Made by a program: the position numbers and the translations under genes. Of a stretch of 56,044 bases of DNA, positions 27,450 to 38,080 are shown one piece after another; the stretch's first letter is position 1, and every line of letters begins with the position of its first letter. The notes under the pieces are model-generated. The model was not told the DNA's origin and ran no database searches. It saw nothing but the letters and a program-made list of their open reading frames with translations. The DNA lies in the NCBI GenBank assembly GCA_021604565.1, contig BQJF01000016.1, forward strand, positions 1-56,044, written 5' to 3'. The stretch comes from Minwuia thermotolerans. Its GTDB lineage: Bacteria > Pseudomonadota > Alphaproteobacteria > Minwuiales > Minwuiaceae.

Positions 27450-28343
27450 ATGTCCGAAACCCGACTGGCGACCGCCCTGGCAGGCACCGCACAGGCGGTG
27501 GAGGCCGAGATCGACCGGCTGCTGCCCCTGCCCGCCACCCTGGAGGCCAGGGTCCACGCGGCAATGCGGTACGCGCTGTTTGCGGGCGGCAAGCGCCTCC
27601 GTCCCTTCCTGGTGATGACCAGCGCCGACCTGCTGGGTGTGCCGGTGGAGAACGCGATACGCGCCGCGGCAGCCGTCGAGATGGTGCACACCTATTCCCT
27701 GATCCATGACGACCTGCCCGCCATGGATGACGATGACCTGCGACGCGGCAAGCCGACCTGCCACCGGGAATTCGACGAAGCGACGGCAATCCTTGCCGGA
27801 GACGCATTGCAGCCGCTCGCCTTCAAGGTGCTGGCGGAGCCAGAGACCGACCCGGACGCGGAAATCCGCATGGAACTGGTTCGCACGCTTGCCGGGGCCA
27901 TCGGTGCGGACGGCATGGTCGGTGGACAGATGATCGATCTGCAGGCGGCGACGGAAACCTATGACCTGGCGCAGATCACCCGCCTGCAGGACCTGAAGAC
28001 CGGCGCCCTGATTTCCTGGTCCGTCGAGGCCGGAGCCATTCTGGGACGCGCAACGAAGGCGGAGCGCAGTGCGCTGGCGACCTATGGTCTGGAGATCGGT
28101 CTCGCCTTCCAGATCGCGGATGATCTGCTGGATATCGAGGGCGATGTGGCGCAGATGGGCAAGGCCGTTGCCAAGGACGCCGACGCGGGCAAGGCCACTT
28201 TCATCGGCCTGCTGGGGGTCGAGGGCGCGCGGAATCGCGCAGCCGAACTGGTGGATTCCGCGGTTGCGCGCCTTGATTTGTTTGGCCAAAACGCCTTTCT
28301 ATTAAAAGACATCGCGCGTTTCATGATCGAACGCCGATCCTGA
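27450..28343 (+). CDS. ispA: Farnesyl diphosphate synthase
   Basis: Short-chain trans-prenyl diphosphate synthase of 297 residues that condenses IPP with DMAPP and GPP. It shows [10 protein letters not shown], the first aspartate-rich motif [17 protein letters not shown] and the second [10 protein letters not shown]. The two bulky or insertion residues around the first DDxxD are typical of bacterial FPP synthase. It follows xseB and precedes dxs, giving a precursor (dxs) and product (ispA) pair of the MEP pathway in one unit. Confidence 0.93.
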   Translation: MSETRLATALAGTAQAVEAEIDRLLPLPATLEARVHAAMRYALFAGGKRLRPFLVMTSADLLGVPVENAIRAAAAVEMVHTYSLIHDDLPAMDDDDLRRGKPTCHREFDEATAILAGDALQPLAFKVLAEPETDPDAEIRMELVRTLAGAIGADGMVGGQMIDLQAATETYDLAQITRLQDLKTGALISWSVEAGAILGRATKAERSALATYGLEIGLAFQIADDLLDIEGDVAQMGKAVAKDADAGKATFIGLLGVEGARNRAAELVDSAVARLDLFGQNAFLLKDIARFMIERRS

Positions 28344-28411
28344 CGGTCGGACGTTGCGACACTGCTGCCGCAACGGATTACGCCACCGGGAACAATAATG
28401 GGAGGCCATGC

Positions 28412-30331
28412 TTGGCCGACACATCCAAGACGCCACTGCTCGACACGATCAACTCCCCCGCTGATCTGCGCACGCTGGAGCCATCGAAACTGCGCCAGCT
28501 TGCCGATGAGTTGCGCACGGAAACCATTGATGCCGTCTCCGTCACCGGCGGACACCTGGGTGCCGGGCTGGGCGTAGTGGAACTGACTGCCGCCCTGCAT
28601 TACGTCTTCAACACGCCGGACGACAAGCTGATCTTCGACGTCGGACACCAGTGCTATCCGCACAAGATCCTGACCGAGCGGCGTGATCGTATCCGCACGC
28701 TGCGCGCGGCTGGCGGACTCTCCGGCTTCACCAAGCGGGCGGAGAGCGTGTACGATCCCTTCGGCGCCGCCCATTCCTCGACCTCCATCTCCGCCGGGCT
28801 GGGATTCGATGTGGCGCATCAGATGCTGGGCCAGCCGCACCGCGTCGTCTCCGTGATCGGCGATGGATCCATGTCCGCGGGCATGGCCTATGAGGCCATG
28901 AACAATGCCGGTGGCATGAAGAGCCGCATGGTCGTCATCCTGAATGACAACGACATGTCGATCGCGCCGCCCGTTGGCGCGATGAGCGCCTATCTCTCCC
29001 GCCTGATCTCCGGCAAGCCCTATCTCAGCCTGCGTCAGGTGGGCAAGCAACTGGCGCAGAAGTTCCCGCGCTCCTTCGAGAAGATGGCGGAGCGGGCGGA
29101 AGAATTCGCGCGCGGCATGCTGACCGGCGGCACGATGTTCGAGGAGATGGGATTCTACTACGTCGGTCCCGTGGACGGGCACAACATCGACCACCTGCTG
29201 CCGGTGCTGGAGAACGTGCGTGACGCGAAGCACGGCCCGATCCTGGTGCATGTGGTCACCGAGAAGGGCAAGGGCTACCTGCCTGCGGAGCAGTCCGCGG
29301 ACAAGTATCACGGCGTCGCCAAGTTCGATGTCGTCACCGGCACCCAGATGAAGGGCAAGTCGAACGCGCCCGCTTACACCAAGGTCTTCGCCAATGCGCT
29401 GGTGCAGCAGGCGGAGAAGGACGAGCGGATCGTCGCCGTCACCGCCGCCATGCCCTCCGGCACCGGTCTGGACATCTTCGGCAAGGCATTCCCGGAGCGC
29501 ACCTTCGACGTCGGCATCGCGGAGCAGCATGCGGTGACCTTCTGCGCCGGTATGGCGGCAGGTGGCCTGAAACCCTTCGCCGCGATCTATTCGACCTTCC
29601 TGCAGCGCGGCTATGACCAGGTCGTCCATGACGTCGCGATCCAGCGCCTGCCGGTGCGTTTCGCCATCGACCGGGCCGGACTGGTCGGCGCGGACGGCCC
29701 GACCCATGCCGGATCCTTCGACATCACCTATCTGGCCACCCTGCCCGGCTTCATCGTCATGGCGGCAGGGGACGAGGCCGAGCTGGTCCACATGGTGGCG
29801 ACAGCGGCGGAGATCGACGACCGCCCCTCCGCCTTCCGCTTCCCGCGAGGTGAGGGTGTTGGTGTGGACATGCCGCAGGCCGGCGTGCCGCTGGAGATCG
29901 GCAAGGGCCGCATCCTGCGCGAAGGCACCTCGGTCGCGATCCTGTCCTTCGGCGCGCGACTCGCGGAAGTGTTGCAGGCCGCCGACGATCTGGCCGCCAT
30001 GGGCCTGAGCGCCACCGTCGCCGATGCCCGCTTCGCCAAGCCGCTGGACGAGGACCTGATCGCCCGGCTGGCACGGGAGCATCCGCTGCTGGTCACCATC
30101 GAGGAAGGTGCTGTCGGCGGCTTCGGCAGCCACGTGCTGCAGTTCCTGGCGACCAATGACCTGCTGGACGGTCTGAAGGTGCGTCCGATGGTTCTGCCGG
30201 ACTGTTTCATCGATCAGGACAAGCCGGAGAAGATGTACGATCAGGCGGGCCTGAACGCGCCGCAGATCGTCACCACGGTGGTTTCCGCCCTGGGCATCGA
30301 TGCCCACGCCACTGCTCCTGCCCGGGCCTGA
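28412..30331 (+). CDS. dxs: 1-deoxy-D-xylulose-5-phosphate synthase
   Basis: Thiamine-diphosphate enzyme of 639 residues joining pyruvate and glyceraldehyde 3-phosphate, the first step of the MEP isoprenoid route. Motifs are [27 protein letters not shown], the ThDP-binding [20 protein letters not shown], and [17 protein letters not shown] in the pyrimidine-binding domain. The C-terminal transketolase domain follows. The start is TTG 28412, placed 6 nt after GGGAGG (28400-28405); nearby ATGs are out of frame. The 68 nt after ispA do not exclude co-transcription. Confidence 0.96.
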   Translation: MADTSKTPLLDTINSPADLRTLEPSKLRQLADELRTETIDAVSVTGGHLGAGLGVVELTAALHYVFNTPDDKLIFDVGHQCYPHKILTERRDRIRTLRAAGGLSGFTKRAESVYDPFGAAHSSTSISAGLGFDVAHQMLGQPHRVVSVIGDGSMSAGMAYEAMNNAGGMKSRMVVILNDNDMSIAPPVGAMSAYLSRLISGKPYLSLRQVGKQLAQKFPRSFEKMAERAEEFARGMLTGGTMFEEMGFYYVGPVDGHNIDHLLPVLENVRDAKHGPILVHVVTEKGKGYLPAEQSADKYHGVAKFDVVTGTQMKGKSNAPAYTKVFANALVQQAEKDERIVAVTAAMPSGTGLDIFGKAFPERTFDVGIAEQHAVTFCAGMAAGGLKPFAAIYSTFLQRGYDQVVHDVAIQRLPVRFAIDRAGLVGADGPTHAGSFDITYLATLPGFIVMAAGDEAELVHMVATAAEIDDRPSAFRFPRGEGVGVDMPQAGVPLEIGKGRILREGTSVAILSFGARLAEVLQAADDLAAMGLSATVADARFAKPLDEDLIARLAREHPLLVTIEEGAVGGFGSHVLQFLATNDLLDGLKVRPMVLPDCFIDQDKPEKMYDQAGLNAPQIVTTVVSALGIDAHATAPARA

Positions 30332-30453
30332 ACCTCACGCGTACTGATCCGCGTCGCCCCCTTTCCTTCCGCCGGGGTATGACGCATATTGGGCATGGAT
30401 GTTCACGTTGTGGTCCCATGACCTGACCACGGTAATCTTGGCGCGGGAATGAT

Positions 30454-32727
<2,274 letters not shown>

Positions 32728-32740
32728 CAGACTCGGGGGT

Positions 32741-33886
32741 TCAACTTCCGGTCAGAAGTGTCCGAAGCGTCTGCCACATCTCCAGAGGGCCGTCCTGTCG
32801 GACGAGCAGGAACCCAAGCCAGACGAAATGCACCGTCAGGACCACGCAGAGGCCGGCATAGAGGCGACGCAGTGCAAGGCTCCTGATCTCCGGCAAGCGC
32901 TGCTTAACGGTCTGGAACCTCTGCCAGGCGACAATGGCGAGCCCGTGATAGAGCCCCCACAGGAGGTAGCGCAGCGAGACCTCGTGCCAGAACCCGATAG
33001 CGATCAGCGAACACAGGGTGCCCAGGAACGGGCTGCGGGTGATCGCGACGACACCGGCAAAGACATACTCCCGCGACCAGCTTGTCAGGGAGATATGCCA
33101 TGATCGCCAGAATGCGCCGATGTTCTGTTTCAGATATGGCCATGAGAAGTTTTCCATGACCCGGAAACCGAGCAATCGGGCAAAACCAATGGCGATATCG
33201 GAATGACCGGAGAACTGGAAATAGAGATTCAGGCCGATCGCCACCATTTCGATATAGACGACGACCGATGCGGATCGGGTCGCGAAGAACGTCGTTCCTG
33301 CATCCTGGAACAGGACAGTCAGGAAATTGCCGAGCAGGGCGATCTTGATGTAGCCGAAGATGATCCTTTCGATCCCCTCCAGGAACGTATCTGAATCCCA
33401 GCGGTTGCGACGCAAGTCCCGCGCAAATTCGGGATAGCGGTGGATCGGTCCGATGAACAGGGTCGGCACGAAGAACAGGTAGGATAGGACGTTCTGCGGC
33501 TCGAAGCGTCCGATCTGGCCCTTGTAGCGCTCAAGAACGAAATGAATGCAGCGCAGCGTGTAGTAGCCGATACCCAGCGGGATCAGAACGTCGCCGGCGT
33601 TCAGGAAATCAAGCGGCCCGCTGATGATCTTGAAGCCTAGAAAGAAGGCTGCGATGACGGCGATGGCTGCGACGGCCCTGGTTCCGCTGACAGATGATGA
33701 GCGGGTGAACAGAATGGTCGCAATGGTCATCACCGAGAGTGTCACCAGTGACAGCCAGTCCACGTAACCCAGGAAGAGCGCACTTGCCCCTGTCAGGAAC
33801 AGAAACCGGAACCTGGCAGGCAACACCCAGTAGAGCAGGGTGACGACGACCATCGTCGCGAGCCAGAAACCGGAAAGGAAACTCAT
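32741..33886 (-). CDS. MBOAT acyltransferase (DltB/AlgI-like)
   Basis: Membrane-bound O-acyltransferase of 381 residues with about ten or eleven spans. It moves an acyl group from a cytoplasmic carrier across the membrane. The two hallmark histidines are present: His264 in FWRSWHISLTSW and His301 in GFWHEVSLRYLLWGLYHG. It ends LRTLLTGS and so lacks the C-terminal Tyr hexapeptide that fused MBOATs carry; the neighbouring microprotein has it instead. The open frame runs on to 34063, but ATG 33886 overlaps the sulfotransferase stop by 1 nt (TGATG). It is last in the five-gene operon and corresponds to DltB. Confidence 0.9.
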   Translation of the reverse strand: MSFLSGFWLATMVVVTLLYWVLPARFRFLFLTGASALFLGYVDWLSLVTLSVMTIATILFTRSSSVSGTRAVAAIAVIAAFFLGFKIISGPLDFLNAGDVLIPLGIGYYTLRCIHFVLERYKGQIGRFEPQNVLSYLFFVPTLFIGPIHRYPEFARDLRRNRWDSDTFLEGIERIIFGYIKIALLGNFLTVLFQDAGTTFFATRSASVVVYIEMVAIGLNLYFQFSGHSDIAIGFARLLGFRVMENFSWPYLKQNIGAFWRSWHISLTSWSREYVFAGVVAITRSPFLGTLCSLIAIGFWHEVSLRYLLWGLYHGLAIVAWQRFQTVKQRLPEIRSLALRRLYAGLCVVLTVHFVWLGFLLVRQDGPLEMWQTLRTLLTGS

Positions 33887-34806
33887 CAGTTCCCGTTCCG
33901 GCCTCGCGAAAGCCCTGCTGCCTGGCCAAGCAGATAGGACCGGCGTGCCGCCGTCGCATCGACACCTGACCCGGCATCCAACGGCTCGTAGCCGCAGGCC
34001 TCCAGCAAGGGATTCAGTTGTGGTGCCAATCGGGCAACCTGCGCGGTCGGCAGACCCTGCCATTTGCTGACACGATCCTCCACCACCCGGTCTGCCTCAT
34101 AGGCCTTGTGATCGGAAAAGCCGAGCACCTCGCTGCCGCCAAGCTGCCCGAAACTTCCGTCAGGCTCTTCCCCGATGAAGGCGATGATGTCGCCCAGCAT
34201 GCCCTCCACGTCCGCCACAAGATCCTCGTAACGACAGATCACGCAGTTCTCGGGATACTTCTCGCCCAGTTGCATCAGGGCGTTCGTTGTATCAATCCAG
34301 GAATGCACAAATGCTTCAATCGGTTGTGGGAATTTCTGGATATAATGATGCAACCCTTCAGGATAAGCACCAACAGCATCGCAGAATTCCTTGCAGCTCA
34401 CGGCCACATCCAATGGATGCCGGATGAGACCGACATAGCAGACGCTGGTGCCACATATGCGCTGAATGGCATCGACATGGTGAATGTCGAAGGCTGTCTT
34501 CTCAACCCACCTCCGTTTCCCCTGCGAGCGGGCATATTCATCGAGAAAGGAGAACGCCAGTCCACGCAGGCGCTCCAGAACGACGTCATCATCAAAGCCA
34601 GCGAACGCCAGGCCGGCCAGCACGCCCATATCGACGCCATGCGCCGTCATGTCAGCCTTGATGAATCGGGCGGCGGCGCTGAACAGATGGGTCTCCGGCG
34701 GTGCCGCGAGAGCCGGATGAGCGTCGAGCAAACGCCGCAGCAGTGTAGTTCCGGAGCGCGGGTGCCCCAGGATGATCACGCCGGCGTCTGGTGCGGCTCC
34801 GCTCAT
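33886..34806 (-). CDS. PAPS-dependent sulfotransferase family protein
   Basis: A soluble 306-residue protein with the 5'-phosphosulfate loop GHPRSGTTLLRRLLDAHP at residues 14-31 and the 3'-phosphate-binding region near CYVGLIRHPLDVAVSCKEF. The C-terminal half has ENCVICRYEDLVADVEGMLGDII, typical of the Sulfotransfer_1/3 superfamily. It should transfer sulfate from PAPS to a hydroxyl or amine in the cytoplasm. It overlaps the ligase-ACP gene by 4 nt upstream and the MBOAT gene by 1 nt downstream, so it is inside a Dlt-like acylation operon. Its acceptor could be the ACP-bound acyl group or an envelope glycan; this is inference. Confidence 0.88.
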   Translation of the reverse strand: MSGAAPDAGVIILGHPRSGTTLLRRLLDAHPALAAPPETHLFSAAARFIKADMTAHGVDMGVLAGLAFAGFDDDVVLERLRGLAFSFLDEYARSQGKRRWVEKTAFDIHHVDAIQRICGTSVCYVGLIRHPLDVAVSCKEFCDAVGAYPEGLHHYIQKFPQPIEAFVHSWIDTTNALMQLGEKYPENCVICRYEDLVADVEGMLGDIIAFIGEEPDGSFGQLGGSEVLGFSDHKAYEADRVVEDRVSKWQGLPTAQVARLAPQLNPLLEACGYEPLDAGSGVDATAARRSYLLGQAAGLSRGRNGN

Positions 34807-36662
34807 GACACTGTTCCGCCTTCCCGGTCGACGTGATCGGAAACGATTCCGATCGCATCACCGATACTGCGAATGCGCATGACATCCTTGGGTGCCATGC
34901 GGAAATCGAAGCGCCGCTCCAGACGCATGACGAATTCCAGGAACGCCAGCGAGTCCCATCCTTCAACTGATGCCTCTGTGCTTGCTGCGCTGAGCCCGTC
35001 GGTCGAACTGCGGAATGCCGCCGCCGCCTCCGCAATCACCTTGTCATCAAGCCCACTGCCCTGGCCCTGCACCGAAAGCCGGGAGACCATTTCCCGCACC
35101 TTTGCCAGCTCGACCTTGCCGGAAGGGCCATAGGGCAGGTTCTCGACCACGGTGACCTCGTTCGGCATCTTCTCTGCGGCCAGATTTGTGCGCAGATGTT
35201 CAAACAGGTCGAGGCGTCCTTTCGCGGCATCGGAATGGTCGAGTGTAACGACCATCTCCACCCTCTCCCCCAGCATCTCGTCCGGCACCCCTACGACAGT
35301 CGCATCGGTGACATGCTCGAAGGTCAGCGCCACATCCTTCAGATCGTCGGGATAGATGTTGGTGGAGGCCCGGATGATCAGGTTCTTCCGTCGTCCAGCA
35401 ATCTGATAGAATCCGTCTGCATCACAGGTCGCCAGGTCGCCGGTCCGGAACCAGTCGTCCACAAAAACCTCAGCGGTCGCCGCTTCGTTCCCGAAATAGC
35501 CGCTGAACATGCCCGGCCCCCGGAGCCAGAGTTCGCCGACCTCCCCGACCGCCATATCGGCGCCATTTTCGTCAACCAACCGTACCTCGAAACCGTCTGG
35601 CTTTCCGATGGTGCCAATCCGGTGGCTGTCATCGGAGGGACCACAGTACATCGCCTCGCAGACCGTCTCGGTCAGACCGTAGCAGTTGACGACCCTGACC
35701 CTGAATCGCTCCTCGATCCGGGACCAGAGACCCGGCTCCAGCGGCCCGGCGGTGGATTCGACGAACTGGAATGCATCATCGGAGAAGCTGTCGTCATATT
35801 CGGGCGACAGACGGTCCATCATCGACAAGACTGTCGGAACGGTAATCAGGTGGGTCGCCTTGCGCTGATAGACGAGATCCAGCATCTCCCCCACCGACTG
35901 CATGTTGACGGCTTCCGGTCGAATGACCTCCGCACCCGAAACGAACGTGAGCAGAGGCCCCTGATTGAGCCCGTCGCTGTGATGGAAGGGCAGATGGTTG
36001 ACGATGCGGCTTTCGGTATCGACCGAAAAACGGCGCTGCAGCAACTCCATCTGAATGGCGAGCGCGCCACGTGAGATACAGACACCCTTCGGGGTCGATG
36101 TGGTCCCTGATGTGAACAGGATCAGCGCCTGATCCGAATCCTGCGCGGTGCTCGGCGCCTCGGTGCGATCAAACCCGGCCAGCATGGCGGGATATGTCGT
36201 TCCCCCAGATGCGGATTTCTGCCGCAGCAGCAGGCCGAAACCTGTTCGCTTGCTCGCGGCCTCCGTCCCGACCGTGATGATGGCGGCACGTTCGGTCTGT
36301 GTGAGCGACCGGGTGCGCTCGACAATGTTGCTGTCCGCAAAGATCACCGCCGGATCGGAATGGTTGATCAGGACCAGAAGCTCGGAAACCGATGCCTGTG
36401 GATCCAGGATAACCGCAACCGCACCATGCGCCAGGCAAGTGAGATAGAGCGTCGTGACATCAGAATCCCGCGCGGAAAGAATGACGACACGGTCACCGAC
36501 CGTGACGCCATGTTGATCAAGCAGGCTTCGCCCCTGCCCGATCCGCTCGACCAGTGTCCGATAAGGCAGTTCGGTCGCGCCGGAGATCGCCAGCCGTCGC
36601 CCTGAACCAAGGTCCAGCCCGTTGCTCAGTATCCGTGCAAGCCTGTCATTTGGTGAACTCAT
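34803..36662 (-). CDS. Adenylation domain fused to acyl carrier protein (DltA-DltC-like)
   Basis: A 619-residue bifunctional protein. The AMP-forming ligase has the P-loop TSGTTSTPKG (184-193), LPFHHSDG (224-231, substrate-side A4 region), YGLTETVCE (329-337), the RTGD box (406-409), GRRKNLIIRASTNIYPDDLKD (423-443) and catalytic Lys516 (PYGPSGKVEL). From about 540 a carrier domain follows with phosphopantetheine site Ser571 in GWDSLAFLEF. It therefore charges its own carrier. Region A4 has no Asp equivalent to the amino-acid-binding Asp of DltA or NRPS domains, so a carboxylic acid other than alanine is likely. It overlaps the sulfotransferase gene by 4 nt and lies 15 nt after the microprotein gene. 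Confidence 0.88.
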   Translation of the reverse strand: MSSPNDRLARILSNGLDLGSGRRLAISGATELPYRTLVERIGQGRSLLDQHGVTVGDRVVILSARDSDVTTLYLTCLAHGAVAVILDPQASVSELLVLINHSDPAVIFADSNIVERTRSLTQTERAAIITVGTEAASKRTGFGLLLRQKSASGGTTYPAMLAGFDRTEAPSTAQDSDQALILFTSGTTSTPKGVCISRGALAIQMELLQRRFSVDTESRIVNHLPFHHSDGLNQGPLLTFVSGAEVIRPEAVNMQSVGEMLDLVYQRKATHLITVPTVLSMMDRLSPEYDDSFSDDAFQFVESTAGPLEPGLWSRIEERFRVRVVNCYGLTETVCEAMYCGPSDDSHRIGTIGKPDGFEVRLVDENGADMAVGEVGELWLRGPGMFSGYFGNEAATAEVFVDDWFRTGDLATCDADGFYQIAGRRKNLIIRASTNIYPDDLKDVALTFEHVTDATVVGVPDEMLGERVEMVVTLDHSDAAKGRLDLFEHLRTNLAAEKMPNEVTVVENLPYGPSGKVELAKVREMVSRLSVQGQGSGLDDKVIAEAAAAFRSSTDGLSAASTEASVEGWDSLAFLEFVMRLERRFDFRMAPKDVMRIRSIGDAIGIVSDHVDREGGTVS

Positions 36663-36677
36663 GAAATCCTCACACCC

Positions 36678-36818
36678 TCAGAATCCCGCGTAGATGAACA
36701 CCGCGCGATCCACGGTAGTCGCAATCGCAAGAATGGCAGCGAAGGTCAACGCTGCGCCGAGCACAACCCCGCGCACCAGTCTGCCGAAAACGCGCCCTCC
36801 TGCCTGCATCCTGCTCAC
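36678..36818 (-). CDS. Single-span microprotein with C-terminal FIYAGF, DltX-like acyl shuttle
   Basis: A 46-residue protein read from GTG 36818, whose first bases overlap the stop of the SGNH gene (GTGA, 4 nt). An internal ATG lies at 36809. After a basic N-terminus with Arg at 3, 9, 13 and 16, there is one hydrophobic span (about 17-35: GVVLGAALTFAAILAIA), then TTVDRAV and the terminal hexapeptide Phe-Ile-Tyr-Ala-Gly-Phe. Positive-inside topology puts the C-terminus outside. In the Dlt pathway DltX is a microprotein of similar size whose C-terminal Phe/Tyr/Phe hexapeptide receives the acyl group on Tyr and passes it to DltD. Position between DltD-like and DltA-DltC-like genes supports the same role here. 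Another frame across this stretch encodes no recognisable protein. Confidence 0.8.
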   Translation of the reverse strand: MSRMQAGGRVFGRLVRGVVLGAALTFAAILAIATTVDRAVFIYAGF

Positions 36819-37915
36819 TGCTTCCAACCCCGTGCCGCAGCAATCTCTGCCAGCTTCCGGGCAAACTGGTCTGTGACAATCTTCATGGCCTGACGGTCGC
36901 GCAGGTGCGAAATATCGTGAAACCAGTCCGGCTGCAGCGGCAGACTGGCGTTGATGTCCAGGCGCTCAGCATCAATGCGCGCCGCCAGCTGGTTCAGAAA
37001 CCGGTCATGATCCGCCTGCCATCCCTGCATTTCCGGGGCCTGCATGACCAGAGGGTTGATCGGCGGTTCCGTCAGCACGATTGCTGTCTCGGCACACTTC
37101 TCAAGCCGCATGGCCAGTGCCAGGATCATCTGTCCGACCTCGTCGCGATGAAACTCCCCGGCATCGCGCAGCATCTTGAGATAGGCGGCAACCTGCTTCG
37201 CGACCATTGCCTCGTCCGGGACAGGAAGGTGCCCATAGTGATGACGACCATCAACGGGATCAAACCGCGTCGCGACCTTCCTGTCTTCGGGAACAGTGCC
37301 CCTGACCTTCGCGATTTCCGTAGGCAGCCTCAGCAGCCAGCCCCTGGTCCCGGAAACCACGGCCTGTTCGAACTGTGCCGCCCGCATGGTGAGGCTGCGT
37401 GCGTAGGCCGGAGTCTGCAATTCCGGATCAATCGCGCTGTCCCGGCGGTAAGTCATGGGGTCATTGACGAACCGCGCCAGATTCACACCCAGGAAGATTA
37501 CCCCGCCGCGTTGACAAACTGCCTCCTCGGCCAGCGAAATGCCGTGCCAAAAGGGTTGGCTGGAAGTCGTCAGGTCCACGGGTTCGATATCCAGACCGTG
37601 TTCCCGGAACCGATACGCTGCGTACTCTCGGCTGTGCTGCGCCTCGCGCATCGATGACGACCCGATGAAGACTGCGGCACGTCCGGGTTCCCTTGCGGCT
37701 GATGACCGGGTCGCCTCCATAAATGCAAAGAGGTCATCATCGGCATAGGCTATTCCGGGAATGACCCTGTATCCGGCAGCGAGCAGCCGCGGACTGGCGA
37801 ACATGAAGAAAGCGCTCATGCCCAGTGCCCCGACCAGGCAGACCATCAGGGAAAGCCGACTGCTTTCGGTGAGACCACGCCCGAGGCCGGCCAGAAATTC
37901 CCGTATTCCGGACAC
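36815..37915 (-). CDS. Membrane-anchored SGNH/DltD-like acyl-transfer hydrolase
   Basis: A 366-residue protein with one N-terminal membrane span (about 21-42) and an extracytoplasmic SGNH-type domain. The nucleophile block is FIGSSSMREA (Ser86-Ser88 after Gly85). The C-terminal block FHDISHL supplies Asp334 and His337, in the same spacing as the catalytic Asp/His of DltD and AlgJ-type enzymes. It begins with GTG 37915 and is first in the operon; the next gene, the microprotein, overlaps its stop by 4 nt. By analogy it would take the acyl group from the microprotein's Tyr and transfer it to the envelope polymer. The family assignment comes from motifs and context, not from overall similarity, which is low. 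Confidence 0.75.
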   Translation of the reverse strand: MSGIREFLAGLGRGLTESSRLSLMVCLVGALGMSAFFMFASPRLLAAGYRVIPGIAYADDDLFAFMEATRSSAAREPGRAAVFIGSSSMREAQHSREYAAYRFREHGLDIEPVDLTTSSQPFWHGISLAEEAVCQRGGVIFLGVNLARFVNDPMTYRRDSAIDPELQTPAYARSLTMRAAQFEQAVVSGTRGWLLRLPTEIAKVRGTVPEDRKVATRFDPVDGRHHYGHLPVPDEAMVAKQVAAYLKMLRDAGEFHRDEVGQMILALAMRLEKCAETAIVLTEPPINPLVMQAPEMQGWQADHDRFLNQLAARIDAERLDINASLPLQPDWFHDISHLRDRQAMKIVTDQFARKLAEIAAARGWKQ

Positions 37916-38080
37916 GATCGTGCAAGACCTTCAGACAGGTGGGCAGAGGTTGGCGGAACACGCATGGCGCGCGGCCAGGACCGTCAGGACGACCCTCGAC
38001 AATCCCTTCGATTAACCGCCAGTCTGCGGACTTTGCAACATCTTTGTCTGTTGCTCACACGGATGCCAGCGACGTCATCT
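37916..38080. promoter_or_regulatory. Leader of the Dlt-like operon
   Basis: 165 nt between the citryl-CoA lyase stop and the SGNH gene start, both on the minus strand. I see no reading frame with family resemblance. The operon promoter should lie here. GAAGG occurs 12 nt before GTG 37915, which is rather far for a ribosome binding site. Confidence 0.35.

Noticed and set aside
28082..30307. 741-codon open frame antisense to dxs and ispA
   Set aside because: Long antisense frames are a side effect of GC-rich codon usage. The plus-strand dxs is unmistakable and the antisense product is low-complexity with no motif.
34803..36662. Labelling the ligase-ACP as D-alanine:D-alanyl carrier protein ligase
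   Set aside because: The architecture matches, but the substrate region LPFHHSDGL lacks the amine-binding Asp, so the amino-acid assignment is not supported.
36670..36879. 69-codon minus-strand frame overlapping the microprotein
   Set aside because: Arg/Cys-rich sequence without a hydrophobic span. The neighbouring frame encodes the membrane microprotein with operon-coupled start and stop.
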